A stretch of DNA of 64,000 nt from positions 1 through 64,000 of the forward strand of contig QIAU01000156.1 of assembly GCA_003225055.1 (NCBI GenBank), read 5' to 3'. The translations under genes were made by a program, and so were the position numbers. The DNA comes from Acidobacteriota bacterium (GTDB lineage Bacteria; Acidobacteriota; Terriglobia; Terriglobales; Acidobacteriaceae). How positions within the stretch are numbered: the stretch's first letter is position 1; each line of letters opens with the position of its first letter. This document shows, piece after piece, positions 8,872 through 18,855 of the stretch. Below the pieces are notes generated by a model. It ran no database searches. It was not told the DNA's origin and worked only from the letters and a program-made list of their open reading frames with translations.

Positions 8872-10860
8872 CTAAACGGCTAGGGGCAAGTGTTGATCGA
8901 CCGCTTGGGATTGGAAGGTGACCTGTCCGGCCGAACTGCGCGTTGTCGCCGGACTGCCAATGTACTGTTTCCACCACAGGGCGACGTTCAGCAGTGCCCA
9001 TCCTCTCTTCTTGAGGAAAGGCAGGGTTCCTTCATATTGGAAGATATCCGCATTTTGGCAAAAGTCCTTCATCTCTTGCGCAAGATACTCTCCGAATTTG
9101 GTGTGATACCACTCGAACACGGGCACACCGAAGCCCTGCTTCTGACGATCGATGAGTTCGTCCGGTATCATCCCTCGGACCGCCTTCTTCAAAATATATT
9201 TGAGAACGCCGTTTCGGCATTTCACCGCTCCGGGAATGCTCATGGCCAGCTCTACAAATTTGTGGTCGAGAAAGGGAACCCGCGCTTCCAGGCTGACTGC
9301 CATGCTCATCTTATCGACGCGCATGAGCAGCAGTTCCGGTAACCTCAAGTTCAGGTCGAGGTAACTCATCCAATGGATGGACGATTTGTCCCAGGCCTTC
9401 TCTTCGAAGCGTTGGCGAATCGGCTGGAGAGCCTCCCAGGAACTCACATCGGCAAATTTCTTGCGCAATCGCGGTGAGAGCAGGTGTTGCTTTTGAGAGT
9501 CGTTGATCACTTCCGCTCCACCCCAGAATACTGGCCGGTTGGAGAAAGCTCGCCGCAGAAGTTCGCACGACCACTGACGGCGATAAGATGAAGTGGGGCC
9601 CCCCTCGACGAAAGAGATGCCAGCCAGCCCCAGTTGTCGGAGCGGGCTGGGGATGGGGAACAGGCTGCTGTACCGCTGCAGCCGAAGGGACTGATTCCAA
9701 TAGGGGTAGCCGCAGAACAGCTCGTCTGATCCCTCTCCCACCTGGCAAACGATGACCCCGGAGTCGCGAGCCAGTTTGGAAACGTAGTACACCGGCATGC
9801 AGACCGGATCAGCCAGCGGTTCGTCCTGGTGACGAATGATCAGAGGCAAGGAATCGAACAGGTCGCTTTCCCGCAACCGCAGTTCATGATGTTCTGCGCC
9901 CACCCGCTCCGCCATCTTCCGCGCGTACTCGAGTTCGCTGGGATAGCTGTCGTATTGACGGTCATAGCCAATCGAAAAGGTCCGGACCGGCTGCTCCTCG
10001 CCTTCGGAAAACAGCGCCGCGTTGGTGCTTGAGTCGATGCCGCCGGAGAGAAAAACTCCCACAGGCACGTCGCTGATCTTGCGGAGCTTAACGGAAGTGC
10101 GCAGCTCGGACAGTATGCGTTCTGCGATCTCCGCCTCAGAAGCGTTAGTTAGCGGCTCGGTGTGGTCCCAAACGTCCCAATATCGCGATTGCTGGACGTC
10201 ACCGTGCTCGTTGACTCTTATCCACGTGCTCGGGGGTAGCTTGTGGATTCCCGAAAACAGGGTGTGTGGCGCCGGAGCTGCATTGAACGAGAGATAGTAA
10301 TAAAGCGCTTCTTCATTCACACTGCGTTGCTGCTCGTCGTCCTCCAGCAAGGCCTTGATCTCGGAAGCAAAGACGATGCGTCCGTGGTGAATGCTGTAAT
10401 AGAGCGGCTTGACTCCAATACGGTCGCGAATCAACCAGAGCTGGCGTTTTTTCGTATCCCACAGCGCAATGGCAAACATGCCGCGAAATTTGTGAACGCA
10501 GTCGATACCCCACTCGTCGAACGCGTGCAGGATGACTTCCGTATCGGAGTGATCCGTGCGCCAGCGGTGGCCTCCTAGTTTCTCCAGTTCCGCTCTGATT
10601 TCTGCGTGGTTGTAAATCTCGCCGTTGAAGACCACCCACAACGTGCCGTCCTCGTTGGTCATCGGCTGGGTGGCGTTCTCGGACAGGTCGATGATCGCCA
10701 GTCGGCGATGACCCAGGCCCAGCCGCCCATCATCGGAGATAAAAACCCCCGCCCCGTCTGGGCCGCGGTGGGACATTACATCCCGCATACGTATAACGTA
10801 AGGCTCCGTCACTCGGAAAGAACTGTTAGTGAAGGAGAGCACGCCGACTATGCCGCACAT
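8872..10860 (-). CDS. asnB: Asparagine synthetase B-type glutamine amidotransferase
   Basis: The start is set at the ATG at 10860, giving MCGIVGVLSF, because class II amidotransferases need Cys at position 2. The longer frame from 10869 would mask it. The N-terminal half is the Ntn glutaminase (SHRGPDGAGVF, NGEIYNHAEIR). The C-terminal half has the PP-loop synthetase motif VFLSGGIDSSTNAAL near 255. Length 662 aa is typical. In surface-polysaccharide clusters AsnB homologues (WbpS type) are proposed to amidate uronic acids, and XrtA-type EPS loci also carry one. Here the uronic-acid cassette in the same operon makes sugar amidation the attractive role; free asparagine synthesis is the alternative. 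Confidence 0.93.
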   Translation of the reverse strand: MCGIVGVLSFTNSSFRVTEPYVIRMRDVMSHRGPDGAGVFISDDGRLGLGHRRLAIIDLSENATQPMTNEDGTLWVVFNGEIYNHAEIRAELEKLGGHRWRTDHSDTEVILHAFDEWGIDCVHKFRGMFAIALWDTKKRQLWLIRDRIGVKPLYYSIHHGRIVFASEIKALLEDDEQQRSVNEEALYYYLSFNAAPAPHTLFSGIHKLPPSTWIRVNEHGDVQQSRYWDVWDHTEPLTNASEAEIAERILSELRTSVKLRKISDVPVGVFLSGGIDSSTNAALFSEGEEQPVRTFSIGYDRQYDSYPSELEYARKMAERVGAEHHELRLRESDLFDSLPLIIRHQDEPLADPVCMPVYYVSKLARDSGVIVCQVGEGSDELFCGYPYWNQSLRLQRYSSLFPIPSPLRQLGLAGISFVEGGPTSSYRRQWSCELLRRAFSNRPVFWGGAEVINDSQKQHLLSPRLRKKFADVSSWEALQPIRQRFEEKAWDKSSIHWMSYLDLNLRLPELLLMRVDKMSMAVSLEARVPFLDHKFVELAMSIPGAVKCRNGVLKYILKKAVRGMIPDELIDRQKQGFGVPVFEWYHTKFGEYLAQEMKDFCQNADIFQYEGTLPFLKKRGWALLNVALWWKQYIGSPATTRSSAGQVTFQSQAVDQHLPLAV

Positions 10861-10934
10861 TGGCAACACTCCTCAACTGCATGGTAGGTTCTGGACAAAG
10901 ATTCTGGTGTTTTCCCAAGGCCGCGATGTTTTCT

Positions 10935-12260
10935 TCACCGGCCGCTCGGGACATCAGCCTGGTTTAGAAAGGCATCTGGGCACGTCTTCAAACCAGATGA
11001 TCCATTGCCCGGCAAGACAGATTGGGCAACGTCCTGGCCTTCGAGCAGCCGACGAAAGAGGCTAGCGACCTCTCTGGCTCGGACGTCCCAAGTACAGTTT
11101 CGAACCGCGTCCTGCCGCAATTGGCGTTCGCGCGGCGTGTCCGAGGCCAGTGCCTCGGTAACCAGGGCGATGAATTCCTCAACCGTCCGGTAGATTCTCA
11201 AGCCCGGCATCTCGAGGTACTCGTACAACGGAGCAATCACCACCGGCTTGCCGCTGGCGAGGTATTCGCGAACCTTAATGGCGCTGCCATAGCTGGTAAA
11301 TACATTTTGCTGGTTCCAAGGCAACACGCATACATCGATATGACGGTAGTAGGCGGGAAGTTCGGAATAGGGCTTGGGGCCGAAGAAATGGATATTGGGT
11401 CCCGACAGCTTCACCAAATTCGATTTCCCGCCGATGAAGACCCAGTGCCAATCGGGACGCAGCCTGGCCACTTCTTCGATCAGGGGGACATCCATGGTAT
11501 ACCAGTCGGCGGCGCCTACGTAGGCGAGCACTGGATGCGGGATTCGGGCCATGTCCGCGGGGGTCGCCGGCGGCAGGTTCACGAACCGCTCGAAGTCCAC
11601 CGCCTGCTCGAGAAAATACCGGTGGCGGGTCTCTGCTTCCTCATACAGCTTACGTCCGGAATACATCACCACCCGCGCGGCCTGCTTCAGACGAGCGTCC
11701 ATTTCACGGATTACGGCATGCGACAACGCGCTGTCCTCGTTGAAGTCATACTTGTCAGAGACCTGGTACACCAATAGCTTCCTTCCGAGCGAGTTCACGA
11801 TGTCGGCGGCAGTAGGAATGGCGACCCACACGATTGGCTTCCGCATGTTAAGCAGCAGCATCACCAATCGGAGTTGCAGCACAAGCAGGAGGCGATTCAA
11901 GGCACGCGCCATCTTTGAGCCATAGATTGGCACGTTGATGGGCGTCATGACCCACAGCCCCTCGGGCGCCTTGCACAACCAGCGCAGATAGCTGCCGAGC
12001 TTGCGCCAGATCTTCTTAAAGAAATCCGGATTGCTGACCGATGGCAAGCCCATCGTGATGGAATTCACGAAGAGCACGCGATTGTGGCGGGCCAGGCGCT
12101 TGAGGATGTGGTTTTTCGAGTGCGGATGGTGGTACCACCAGTCCTCGCCCGCGAAACACACAATGGACTCGCCGGACAGGGGATAGTCAGCGGACTCCTC
12201 GGCGGTTCGGAGATTTTCCGTAATTGACACGGTTCTGGGCAGGGAATCAGCGGAATTCAC
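10935..12260 (-). CDS. Glycosyltransferase, GT4-like (TuaH-like)
   Basis: A 441-aa protein starting at GTG 12260, five bases after the previous stop. The N-terminal part has DWWYHHPHSKNHILKRLAR near 58-76 and VLFVNSI, typical of TuaH-like transferases. The C-terminal GT-B domain shows LAYVGAADWYTMDV near 250, FFGPKPYSELPAYYRHIDVC near 310, and the donor-site segment VREYLASGKPVVIAP near 350. It should add a sugar to the lipid-linked repeat unit at the cytoplasmic face. Donor and acceptor are unknown. Confidence 0.9.
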   Translation of the reverse strand: MNSADSLPRTVSITENLRTAEESADYPLSGESIVCFAGEDWWYHHPHSKNHILKRLARHNRVLFVNSITMGLPSVSNPDFFKKIWRKLGSYLRWLCKAPEGLWVMTPINVPIYGSKMARALNRLLLVLQLRLVMLLLNMRKPIVWVAIPTAADIVNSLGRKLLVYQVSDKYDFNEDSALSHAVIREMDARLKQAARVVMYSGRKLYEEAETRHRYFLEQAVDFERFVNLPPATPADMARIPHPVLAYVGAADWYTMDVPLIEEVARLRPDWHWVFIGGKSNLVKLSGPNIHFFGPKPYSELPAYYRHIDVCVLPWNQQNVFTSYGSAIKVREYLASGKPVVIAPLYEYLEMPGLRIYRTVEEFIALVTEALASDTPRERQLRQDAVRNCTWDVRAREVASLFRRLLEGQDVAQSVLPGNGSSGLKTCPDAFLNQADVPSGR

Positions 12261-12265
12261 GGTTG

Positions 12266-14305
12266 CTAAAGCCTTTCAGCGACTGTGTCGCGAAGGTTGA
12301 TGTCCTTTGTGGACTCGGCACCGAAGCTTGCCGGGCCATTCCCATCCATCCACGAGATGCGAGTCATAATGCGCGTCGGCAACGTGGCGCTCCCCCGGTA
12401 GCAGACCCTCTCGCTTGGAACCGTTGTGCCATAGGTGCTGCTGACGCCCGATGGCCGGAGCGAAGCCCGAGAACTAGCAGGCCCGGTGATCTTGAGTTGA
12501 ACCTGTTGACCGCCGAATATGCGGCAGGAAATGCCGTTGTCCTCTTCTGCTATTTCTGCGAGGTAGTTGGGAGCGAGTTGAAGGTTAAGCTCGAAGGTGT
12601 GCACGCCAACGCCCTCGATTTTATCCTCGATGACAAACGCCGGCTCCATGTCCACAATGCGAATCGTTCGAGTATGGGTGACACCCAGCGAGCGGTATCC
12701 CGTATGGGAAGCGCGGAGGAATGGGCCGGACGCTTCCCGGGCTGTTTCAATTGCGCTGACAGACGCTTCGTTCCCCAGAACGAAGAGCCCGAGCGGGCTT
12801 TGGTCGATCCGGTTCTGCTCGGTGTCATCGATCAGCAGAGTGTTGTGTGCGGCGGTGCTTCGGAAATGGTTTCTAGTCGTTATGTCACGCGTGTAGCAGC
12901 CCGTGCCGGAGTCGCACAGGACTTCCTTGCCCGCTACGCGCAGAACGAAGCTGAGCTTGTCGTTGTGGGTATGGCTGCCTTTGCCGAGGATTCCGTTCGG
13001 GATCGCGAAAAACAGCAACTCGGCGGACCTGTGTCGCAATACCGCAATACCTGACTTGGGAAGAACTTCGACTGGAGAAGCGGAACGTCGGTTTACTTTG
13101 GGCCCGGCATAGGGGACTCGCGTGATGTCGGTAAGGCCGTACCAGGCGGCGTCATCGCCGTCCCCGGCCCCTTCGTCGAAGAGTCTCTGGCCCAACCCTA
13201 GCAATCGAGGAACTCTCAGTGAGTTCCGTTCTCGAACCGGGTGCAGGATCATCTGTTCAAGGTCGTCGACGAGCAACTCGGTGCGCCCGTCATCGCAATC
13301 ACCCACGTGCGGCAATTCGCCGAATGGGCTCGCGACTGTGTTGAGAAACCGGAACATCATCCGAAGTCGTTCTACAAAAGCCGGCTTCGGCGTGACGCCT
13401 TCTGAGCGCATCAGCAGCAGCGTGGTTGTAAGAAGCTGGGTGACCAGCACCTGGTACCCGGTAGATGCTTCGTAATCCCCGCCGTCGTTGTAGACCTGGC
13501 GCATGATCTCGATTTCGATTCGGCGCCGGTACTCGCTGCGCCTCTGAGCCACACCCTCGCCGTCAAGAAACAGCGAAAGGCAGTAAAGCCCAACCAAGTC
13601 ACTCAAATAATGGTTGCTGGTCAGGAAATGTGAGAACTCAAGGTTCGCTTCGATGTACAGCAAATGCTGGGCCAGTGAGCGAGTGATCCTCGCCAGCCAT
13701 GCTTGCTCGTTTTTCCGAAATGGCGAAAGCAAATCCAGCAAGAAGCAGATGCTCATGGCGCGCAGAGCCGCTTCCATCGCTACCGTCCAGTTCACGCCGA
13801 GAGGAGCCGGATTGGAATCAATCCAGTGTGACAGAAGGTCCTGCGCGGCCAGGCGGTAAGCGTCATTGCCCGTAAGAACGTGAGCCTTGCCAAGGACCGG
13901 CAGAAATTGCAGACGCGAAAGCTCGTAGGGCACCTTAACGTCCGAACCGTCGTAACGAATGCAGTTGCGGATTTCCAGGCGCTGACCGGGCCAGGTCGCG
14001 CCGGAAACAAAATCGAGGTTCCAGCGCGGACGTAATCCCAGCTCCGCTGTGCCATAGCCAAGAAAAGGATACCGTCCCGAGCGAATCTTGTCGGCGTAAG
14101 TAATGATGAGCGCGCGGCTGTGCTCATTAACTCCCTCGAGGTCGGGTTTGTAGTAAGGGATCGCCCGGAAGGTGATGTGGCCAGGGCGATCAAGCCGTCC
14201 CAGCGTACGTTTCTTATTCCAGGCCCTCTGGGCCCGCCAGATCGCTTCGCGAGCGACCAAAAGCGGAGATTCTCGCTTGAGGACCCTGGTAAGTTTCATT
14301 GGCAT
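12266..14305 (-). CDS. Heparinase II/III-like (alginate lyase-type) protein
   Basis: A 679-aa protein with an N-terminal alpha/alpha-toroid part (NWTVAMEAALRAMSICFLLDLL, ESNHYLSDLVGLYCLSL region near 205-240) and a C-terminal beta-sandwich. The conserved heparinase_II_III segment GSHTHNDKLSFVLRVAGKEVLCDSG lies near 450-474, with Tyr in GCYTRDI. No signal peptide is seen, which is common for the homologues embedded in EPS operons. Members cleave or bind uronic-acid-containing chains, consistent with a uronate-containing polymer here. The start is ATG 14305, preceded by a purine-rich AGAGAGAAAA. Confidence 0.87.
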   Translation of the reverse strand: MPMKLTRVLKRESPLLVAREAIWRAQRAWNKKRTLGRLDRPGHITFRAIPYYKPDLEGVNEHSRALIITYADKIRSGRYPFLGYGTAELGLRPRWNLDFVSGATWPGQRLEIRNCIRYDGSDVKVPYELSRLQFLPVLGKAHVLTGNDAYRLAAQDLLSHWIDSNPAPLGVNWTVAMEAALRAMSICFLLDLLSPFRKNEQAWLARITRSLAQHLLYIEANLEFSHFLTSNHYLSDLVGLYCLSLFLDGEGVAQRRSEYRRRIEIEIMRQVYNDGGDYEASTGYQVLVTQLLTTTLLLMRSEGVTPKPAFVERLRMMFRFLNTVASPFGELPHVGDCDDGRTELLVDDLEQMILHPVRERNSLRVPRLLGLGQRLFDEGAGDGDDAAWYGLTDITRVPYAGPKVNRRSASPVEVLPKSGIAVLRHRSAELLFFAIPNGILGKGSHTHNDKLSFVLRVAGKEVLCDSGTGCYTRDITTRNHFRSTAAHNTLLIDDTEQNRIDQSPLGLFVLGNEASVSAIETAREASGPFLRASHTGYRSLGVTHTRTIRIVDMEPAFVIEDKIEGVGVHTFELNLQLAPNYLAEIAEEDNGISCRIFGGQQVQLKITGPASSRASLRPSGVSSTYGTTVPSERVCYRGSATLPTRIMTRISWMDGNGPASFGAESTKDINLRDTVAERL

Positions 14306-14335
14306 TTTTCTCTCTGGAGAATTGTTTACTCGAGA

Positions 14336-15646
14336 TCAGGCTGGCCGCAGGTCAGGCGCACCGGCAGGCAGAGGGGGTCGAGCATAGTTACGTTGCCAGA
14401 CGACCGCGAAAACCATGATGAACATCAGGAAATAGCAGAGGGAAGACACGATCGAGGCGCCGCTGATGCCGTAGTGAGGAATGGCCCACAGATTCAGCGC
14501 GACATTGACAAGGGTGTCGGCGATCCAAGCCACGATGATAACGGTTGGGAACCCCTCGCTGTTCAAGAGCTGAACCATCACCGTTTCAAGCCCCAGAAAA
14601 AACGTTCCGGGCATGAGCCATGCGAAAGGCACAACCGCGGGAAGGAAGGTCCGTCCGAAAGCGATCGAAATCACGGGAGCCGCGACCAGTGGGGCGATCG
14701 ACACTGCCGGCAACATCAATGCCGCGGTGGCGAGTACCGCTTTATTCGCTAGCCGTAATTTCACTTGCCGATCGGTTATGCCTGACAGCTTGGGGAATAG
14801 CAGGAGCCCTACCACCACGGGAAACATCATCGTGTTTTCGGCTAGCACCTGGCTGATGGAGTAGTAGCCCGCCTCGGTCGCGCCCAGCATGTACTTGACC
14901 ATGAGGAGGTCAATTCGCAAAACCAGGAACCCGAAGAATGCAATCAGGTACGCTCTGAGGCCGACCCCAATGCTCTGGCGAAAGACAGTGAAAGACAGCG
15001 TGGGAGGCGATGTCGAAACTTTGCCAAGCCGCAGGAAAGCCCATAGGAAACCAAAGATCGCCGAGACTAAAGTGACAGAGAAAAACGGTTCGACCGCGCG
15101 AACGTGAACCAGAGCCAATATACAGATGAGGAGCAGCGTCAGAATTCTGCTGCTGTATTCGATCTTGTTGTAGGCACGCACTTCGTTCGCGCCGAGCAGT
15201 AGTCCCTGCGTGAGTTGATAGAGCAGGGCGGAGGGAACCGAAGCCAGTGCAAGCAACAAAAGCGTGCCGTGAATTGGCGCCAGCTTGGGCCAGAGGACAA
15301 GGGCAAATCCGCCCAAAGCTGTGGGGATCGATGCCAACAGGGAAACCGCCAGGGTGTTCCCGGTGAGGGCGGGTAGCAGCGCTCGATCCTTCGCGACATA
15401 GTACATGTTTGAGGCGTGCAGGCCCATATTGCCAAACTGCGCGCCGATCGCGCCAATGGTTACGGCTACCGCATAGAACCCGCGGCCGCTGGGTCCGAGT
15501 TGACGGGTGACCACAACCGCCGTCGCAAACGTGATCGCCACCACCAATAGGCGGACAGCGTAGGTCTCCAGGACGTCGCGGCGAAGCTCCGTGCCCGCAA
15601 CCGCGTGCCACAGCCGAGCCGCGCTTACTTGTATAGCCTTTATCAC
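14336..15646 (-). CDS. Wzx-type polysaccharide flippase
   Basis: The frame is open to 15781, but the first part is inside the upstream gene. A GTG at 15646 overlaps that gene's TGA by four bases (GTGA), a classic coupling, and gives a 436-aa protein. It has about 12-14 hydrophobic segments, beginning near VRLLVVAITFATAVVVTRQLGPSGRGFYA, which is the N-terminal signature of the polysaccharide_synt/MATE-like flippases. It should flip the undecaprenyl-linked repeat unit to the periplasmic side for the Wzy-like polymerase encoded two genes upstream. Confidence 0.9.
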   Translation of the reverse strand: MIKAIQVSAARLWHAVAGTELRRDVLETYAVRLLVVAITFATAVVVTRQLGPSGRGFYAVAVTIGAIGAQFGNMGLHASNMYYVAKDRALLPALTGNTLAVSLLASIPTALGGFALVLWPKLAPIHGTLLLLALASVPSALLYQLTQGLLLGANEVRAYNKIEYSSRILTLLLICILALVHVRAVEPFFSVTLVSAIFGFLWAFLRLGKVSTSPPTLSFTVFRQSIGVGLRAYLIAFFGFLVLRIDLLMVKYMLGATEAGYYSISQVLAENTMMFPVVVGLLLFPKLSGITDRQVKLRLANKAVLATAALMLPAVSIAPLVAAPVISIAFGRTFLPAVVPFAWLMPGTFFLGLETVMVQLLNSEGFPTVIIVAWIADTLVNVALNLWAIPHYGISGASIVSSLCYFLMFIMVFAVVWQRNYARPPLPAGAPDLRPA

Positions 15647-17355
15647 AGATTTTGCTTTACCAGGCTGCCGCTGGTGGATGGTGCGGGAGCGGAATCCACG
15701 GCGGCATGAAGTGGAGGCTCCTCGGGGCCGCGTCGGCTGCCCGCACAATAGGCCAGTACGCGCCCGGCATTTCGTCGCCACGTGTGGCGCGCCAGAACGG
15801 TTTCGCGGGCGTTGCGTCCAAGTTCAACACGGAGCTCTCTGTCCGCGGCCAGGCGCTGGATGGCTTCCGCAAGTTCCTTGGCATCGCCCGGCGTCACCAG
15901 CAAGGCTGTCTTGCCGTGTTCCAGCACGTCAGCAATCTGGTTCAAGGCACTCGCGGTGATCGCCTTGCCCATTGCCATGTACTCGAAGAGTTTGGTAGGC
16001 GAGCCGAAAAACGGAATACCACCCGGCATGGGGACGTGCGGCGAAACCAGAATGTCGGCGGCATCCAGGTAAGCGCGGACGGATTGGTGAGGGACCGCAC
16101 CGGTGAAGATGACCCGCCCTTGGCGCACATGGGCTTCCAGCGCGTTCCGCAACTCGGCAGCAAGCAGTCCGTCACCAACCAGAAGGAATTTCAACCCCGT
16201 GCCCACAGCCTCGGGTTTGTCGAGCAAGGAGCGGATCGCCTGTTCGAGCACGCCGACTCCGTGCCAGTAACCGAATGTCCCCACAAAGCAGACGACGATG
16301 TCTTCCGGCCGAAGGCCTAATTGCTGCCGTAAATCCGAACCGCCGCAGTCCGGGTGGAACCATTCGGGATCGACTGCGTTCGGATTCACCAGGATTCGCT
16401 CTGCCTCTACTCCCCCGTCCATCAGCTGTTGCTTTAGGGGACTGGAAACCACAACGATGAAAGACGCCGCCCTGACCGACACCTTTTCGCACATCCTGAG
16501 CCAGGCAGTGAAACGCGCGGGGTCCCAATACTTCGCCATCCACTCTTCCGAGGCGTTGTATTCCAGCACCAGGGGAATTCTTAACAGGCGCGACAGAACT
16601 GCGCCCGCAAATAGAAATCTTCCGTGCCTTTGATACACGAGACGCGGCCTCTTCTTAGTCAGGAGCTTGCGTGCGGCAGCTATGAACGAAATGTTGTATG
16701 ACAGGGTCGCTGCCTCCCGGAACAGATGCAGACGAGGCGATCCGGGAATCTGGTCGACGTCGCATGAGGTCTGGACCGGCTGGCCGGCGAGTACTGTCGA
16801 CCGCGCTCCTTCCTGCGCCAGCCCCGCAAGGAAACCTGTGACGTGAGTCAGCGCGCCACCGGGAACATTCAGACCGGCTTGCGAGGGATAGAGGAACGCG
16901 AGATCAAGCGCGCCGACAACGGCTTCAGGTTCGCGCCCCAGCTTCAGCCAGACCTGAAATAGCTTCAGTCCAATCCAGGCGACTGCGAAGACGATCAAGT
17001 CTGCCAGAGCGGCGATCAACGTCTGCGGCAACAAACTTAACAGTCCCGTCTTGCTGCTCACCACAAACGCCTCGGAGGAGTCCGCTATGACAGTTTCTTG
17101 GCATCCATGCACCAGCACGGTCCATCGGAGAAGCATCGGCTCCCGCAACGATTCAAGCGAATCGGTGAAGATCAGGAGCGCCTCGCCTTGCAGTTGCCGC
17201 AATTGACGCAGCTGGTTTTTCCAGCCACTCTCGCGCAGCTCGCTCTTGGACAGAATTACGGTCTCGCGGCCGGGATAGCGCCGCCGCGCAAAGGCAAGTG
17301 CATCCCGTTCCTGCCCAGCCAGCACGAGGATGAAAACTTTAGACTGTCGGCTCAT
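15643..17355 (-). CDS. GT4 glycosyltransferase with N-terminal extra domain and membrane helix
   Basis: The protein has 570 aa from ATG 17355, one base after the preceding stop. Residues 1-120 form a Rossmann-like region of unknown family (KVFILVLAGQERDALAFA, LLIFTDSLESL) ending in a hydrophobic helix LIAALADLIVFAVAWIGLKL near 112-131. From about 165 a normal GT4 begins (AGLNVPGGALTHVTGFLAGL). It carries VVCFVGTFGYWHGVGVLEQA near 350 and the donor-site SPTKLFEYMAMGKAITAS near 465, with the EX7E-type element. It probably adds a repeat-unit sugar while bound to the inner membrane. The N-terminal domain is unusual for GT4 enzymes and may be regulatory or a vestigial transferase. Confidence 0.88.
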   Translation of the reverse strand: MSRQSKVFILVLAGQERDALAFARRRYPGRETVILSKSELRESGWKNQLRQLRQLQGEALLIFTDSLESLREPMLLRWTVLVHGCQETVIADSSEAFVVSSKTGLLSLLPQTLIAALADLIVFAVAWIGLKLFQVWLKLGREPEAVVGALDLAFLYPSQAGLNVPGGALTHVTGFLAGLAQEGARSTVLAGQPVQTSCDVDQIPGSPRLHLFREAATLSYNISFIAAARKLLTKKRPRLVYQRHGRFLFAGAVLSRLLRIPLVLEYNASEEWMAKYWDPARFTAWLRMCEKVSVRAASFIVVVSSPLKQQLMDGGVEAERILVNPNAVDPEWFHPDCGGSDLRQQLGLRPEDIVVCFVGTFGYWHGVGVLEQAIRSLLDKPEAVGTGLKFLLVGDGLLAAELRNALEAHVRQGRVIFTGAVPHQSVRAYLDAADILVSPHVPMPGGIPFFGSPTKLFEYMAMGKAITASALNQIADVLEHGKTALLVTPGDAKELAEAIQRLAADRELRVELGRNARETVLARHTWRRNAGRVLAYCAGSRRGPEEPPLHAAVDSAPAPSTSGSLVKQNL

Positions 17356-17356
17356 C

Positions 17357-18844
17357 TTAGGAATTCGAGGCGAGAACATTGGCGCGGGCGCGCTGAGTGC
17401 TGGGCGGAACCGAGGCCGTGGCCGGCTGCATTCGATCAGCCGTCATCAACGCATACTTGCAGAAAATAGCAATCGCAAACACGTACCAGAGATTCAGAAA
17501 GCCGTCATAACCGGAGGTTTCCGTCAACCCCGTGATCCAGTAGGCCAGGAAAATATAAACAAAATATTTCCACACCAGGTGCCCGGAACCGGACACCTTA
17601 CGCAATCGCCACATGGCCGCAAGTAGCAGGAAGTGCATCATTACATAAGGCAGAAAACCGAGCACTCCTGTCTCCGCCAGTACCGCAGCCAGGTTGCTGT
17701 GTGGCCAGTCCACCGAAGAGACGCCTTCATAAGCGGCAGAGTAACGAGGCTCTCCCACGACGTAATTGTTGAAGTTGAAAAATCCAACGCCCACGACGGG
17801 ATGCTCGGCAAACACTACCAGGCTTTGCTCGTATTGGGCGACACGGCCGTAGATGTTGTCTCGACTGCTCCGGTCTGCGAACATTTCAGGTGCAGCCGCC
17901 CTGGCAAGAAAAACGAGGCCAACAAAGGCAAGCAGGATGGCAAAGCGCCCCACCCGGCTGGCCACCCTTTTTTCCCAGAAGATGTCGATGATCAGCACGA
18001 CGAGCAGGGTGAGCGCCACCGAGCGGAACTGCGGCATTAACGCCATGCCAATTGCTCCGGTCAGGCCAATGGCATGAAGCAATTTTCGCCCGGCGCTCAA
18101 TTTCGGGCCCAGGGCCGTACGAAAGAACAGAAGGAAAAAGAGACTGAGAGCTCCGACCAGAGCGAGCGCATCATTGGCAGAAAACGGACCATTGGGCCGG
18201 GCGATGCCGGCCGTATAGGAAATGGACGAACCTTCAAAGGGAAGCAGATCCTGTCCGGTGACGATTTCTGCAGCCGCGATCGCGGCGCAGATAATTGACG
18301 AAATGCACACTGCCGTGTGTAGCGAAGGCAGCCGGCGAGCAAGGTCGAACCGCGCGATGACGTACCAGCCAAACACAACCGGGAGCAGGAAACCATCCAG
18401 CAGAACACGTGCCGAACCTAACGGATCGGGCGATTTCTTGAGCGTGCAGCCGGCCACCGCGATGAACACCAGGCAAACGGCCCCGGCCGAGCGGAGCGGC
18501 TTTGGCATCGAGCCGAGAGAACTGGGTTTCGCAAAAACGAGTCCAAGGAACGCCAAGAGGACAACCAGGCGTTGTAGCGTCACCACCGGGTGTTCCTGGG
18601 GAAACGATACAAAGTAGCTGAGCGGGAAAGCCGTCGCCCAGCACACCACGATTCCATCAACTCCGACACGAAACAGATGGCTCGAAAGCGCGACGATTCC
18701 CAGGGCCACGCACCCGGCAAGCACCAGCAAGCCGGCCTTGGACAGCAGAATACAGCCCGCAACTAGAATCGCGCAGACCAGGGCGAGGACAGCTTCCAAC
18801 CAGCGAGTCCGCTGTTCCTCGGTCAAGGAGATGTTGCTGATCAC
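17357..18844 (-). CDS. O-antigen ligase/Wzy-like polymerase
   Basis: A 495-aa polytopic protein (GTG start at 18844) with about 11-12 hydrophobic segments and the Wzy_C/O-antigen ligase loop near 345-400. The loop reads VVFAEHPVVGVGFFNFNNYV followed by DWPHSNLAAVLAETGVLGFL, where the conserved His and Glu are visible. In an operon with Wzx, Wza and Wzc this should be the polymerase that joins repeat units in the periplasm. A ligase role to lipid A core is less likely but cannot be excluded from sequence. Confidence 0.9.
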   Translation of the reverse strand: MISNISLTEEQRTRWLEAVLALVCAILVAGCILLSKAGLLVLAGCVALGIVALSSHLFRVGVDGIVVCWATAFPLSYFVSFPQEHPVVTLQRLVVLLAFLGLVFAKPSSLGSMPKPLRSAGAVCLVFIAVAGCTLKKSPDPLGSARVLLDGFLLPVVFGWYVIARFDLARRLPSLHTAVCISSIICAAIAAAEIVTGQDLLPFEGSSISYTAGIARPNGPFSANDALALVGALSLFFLLFFRTALGPKLSAGRKLLHAIGLTGAIGMALMPQFRSVALTLLVVLIIDIFWEKRVASRVGRFAILLAFVGLVFLARAAAPEMFADRSSRDNIYGRVAQYEQSLVVFAEHPVVGVGFFNFNNYVVGEPRYSAAYEGVSSVDWPHSNLAAVLAETGVLGFLPYVMMHFLLLAAMWRLRKVSGSGHLVWKYFVYIFLAYWITGLTETSGYDGFLNLWYVFAIAIFCKYALMTADRMQPATASVPPSTQRARANVLASNS

Positions 18845-18855
18845 GGGAAGAGAAT

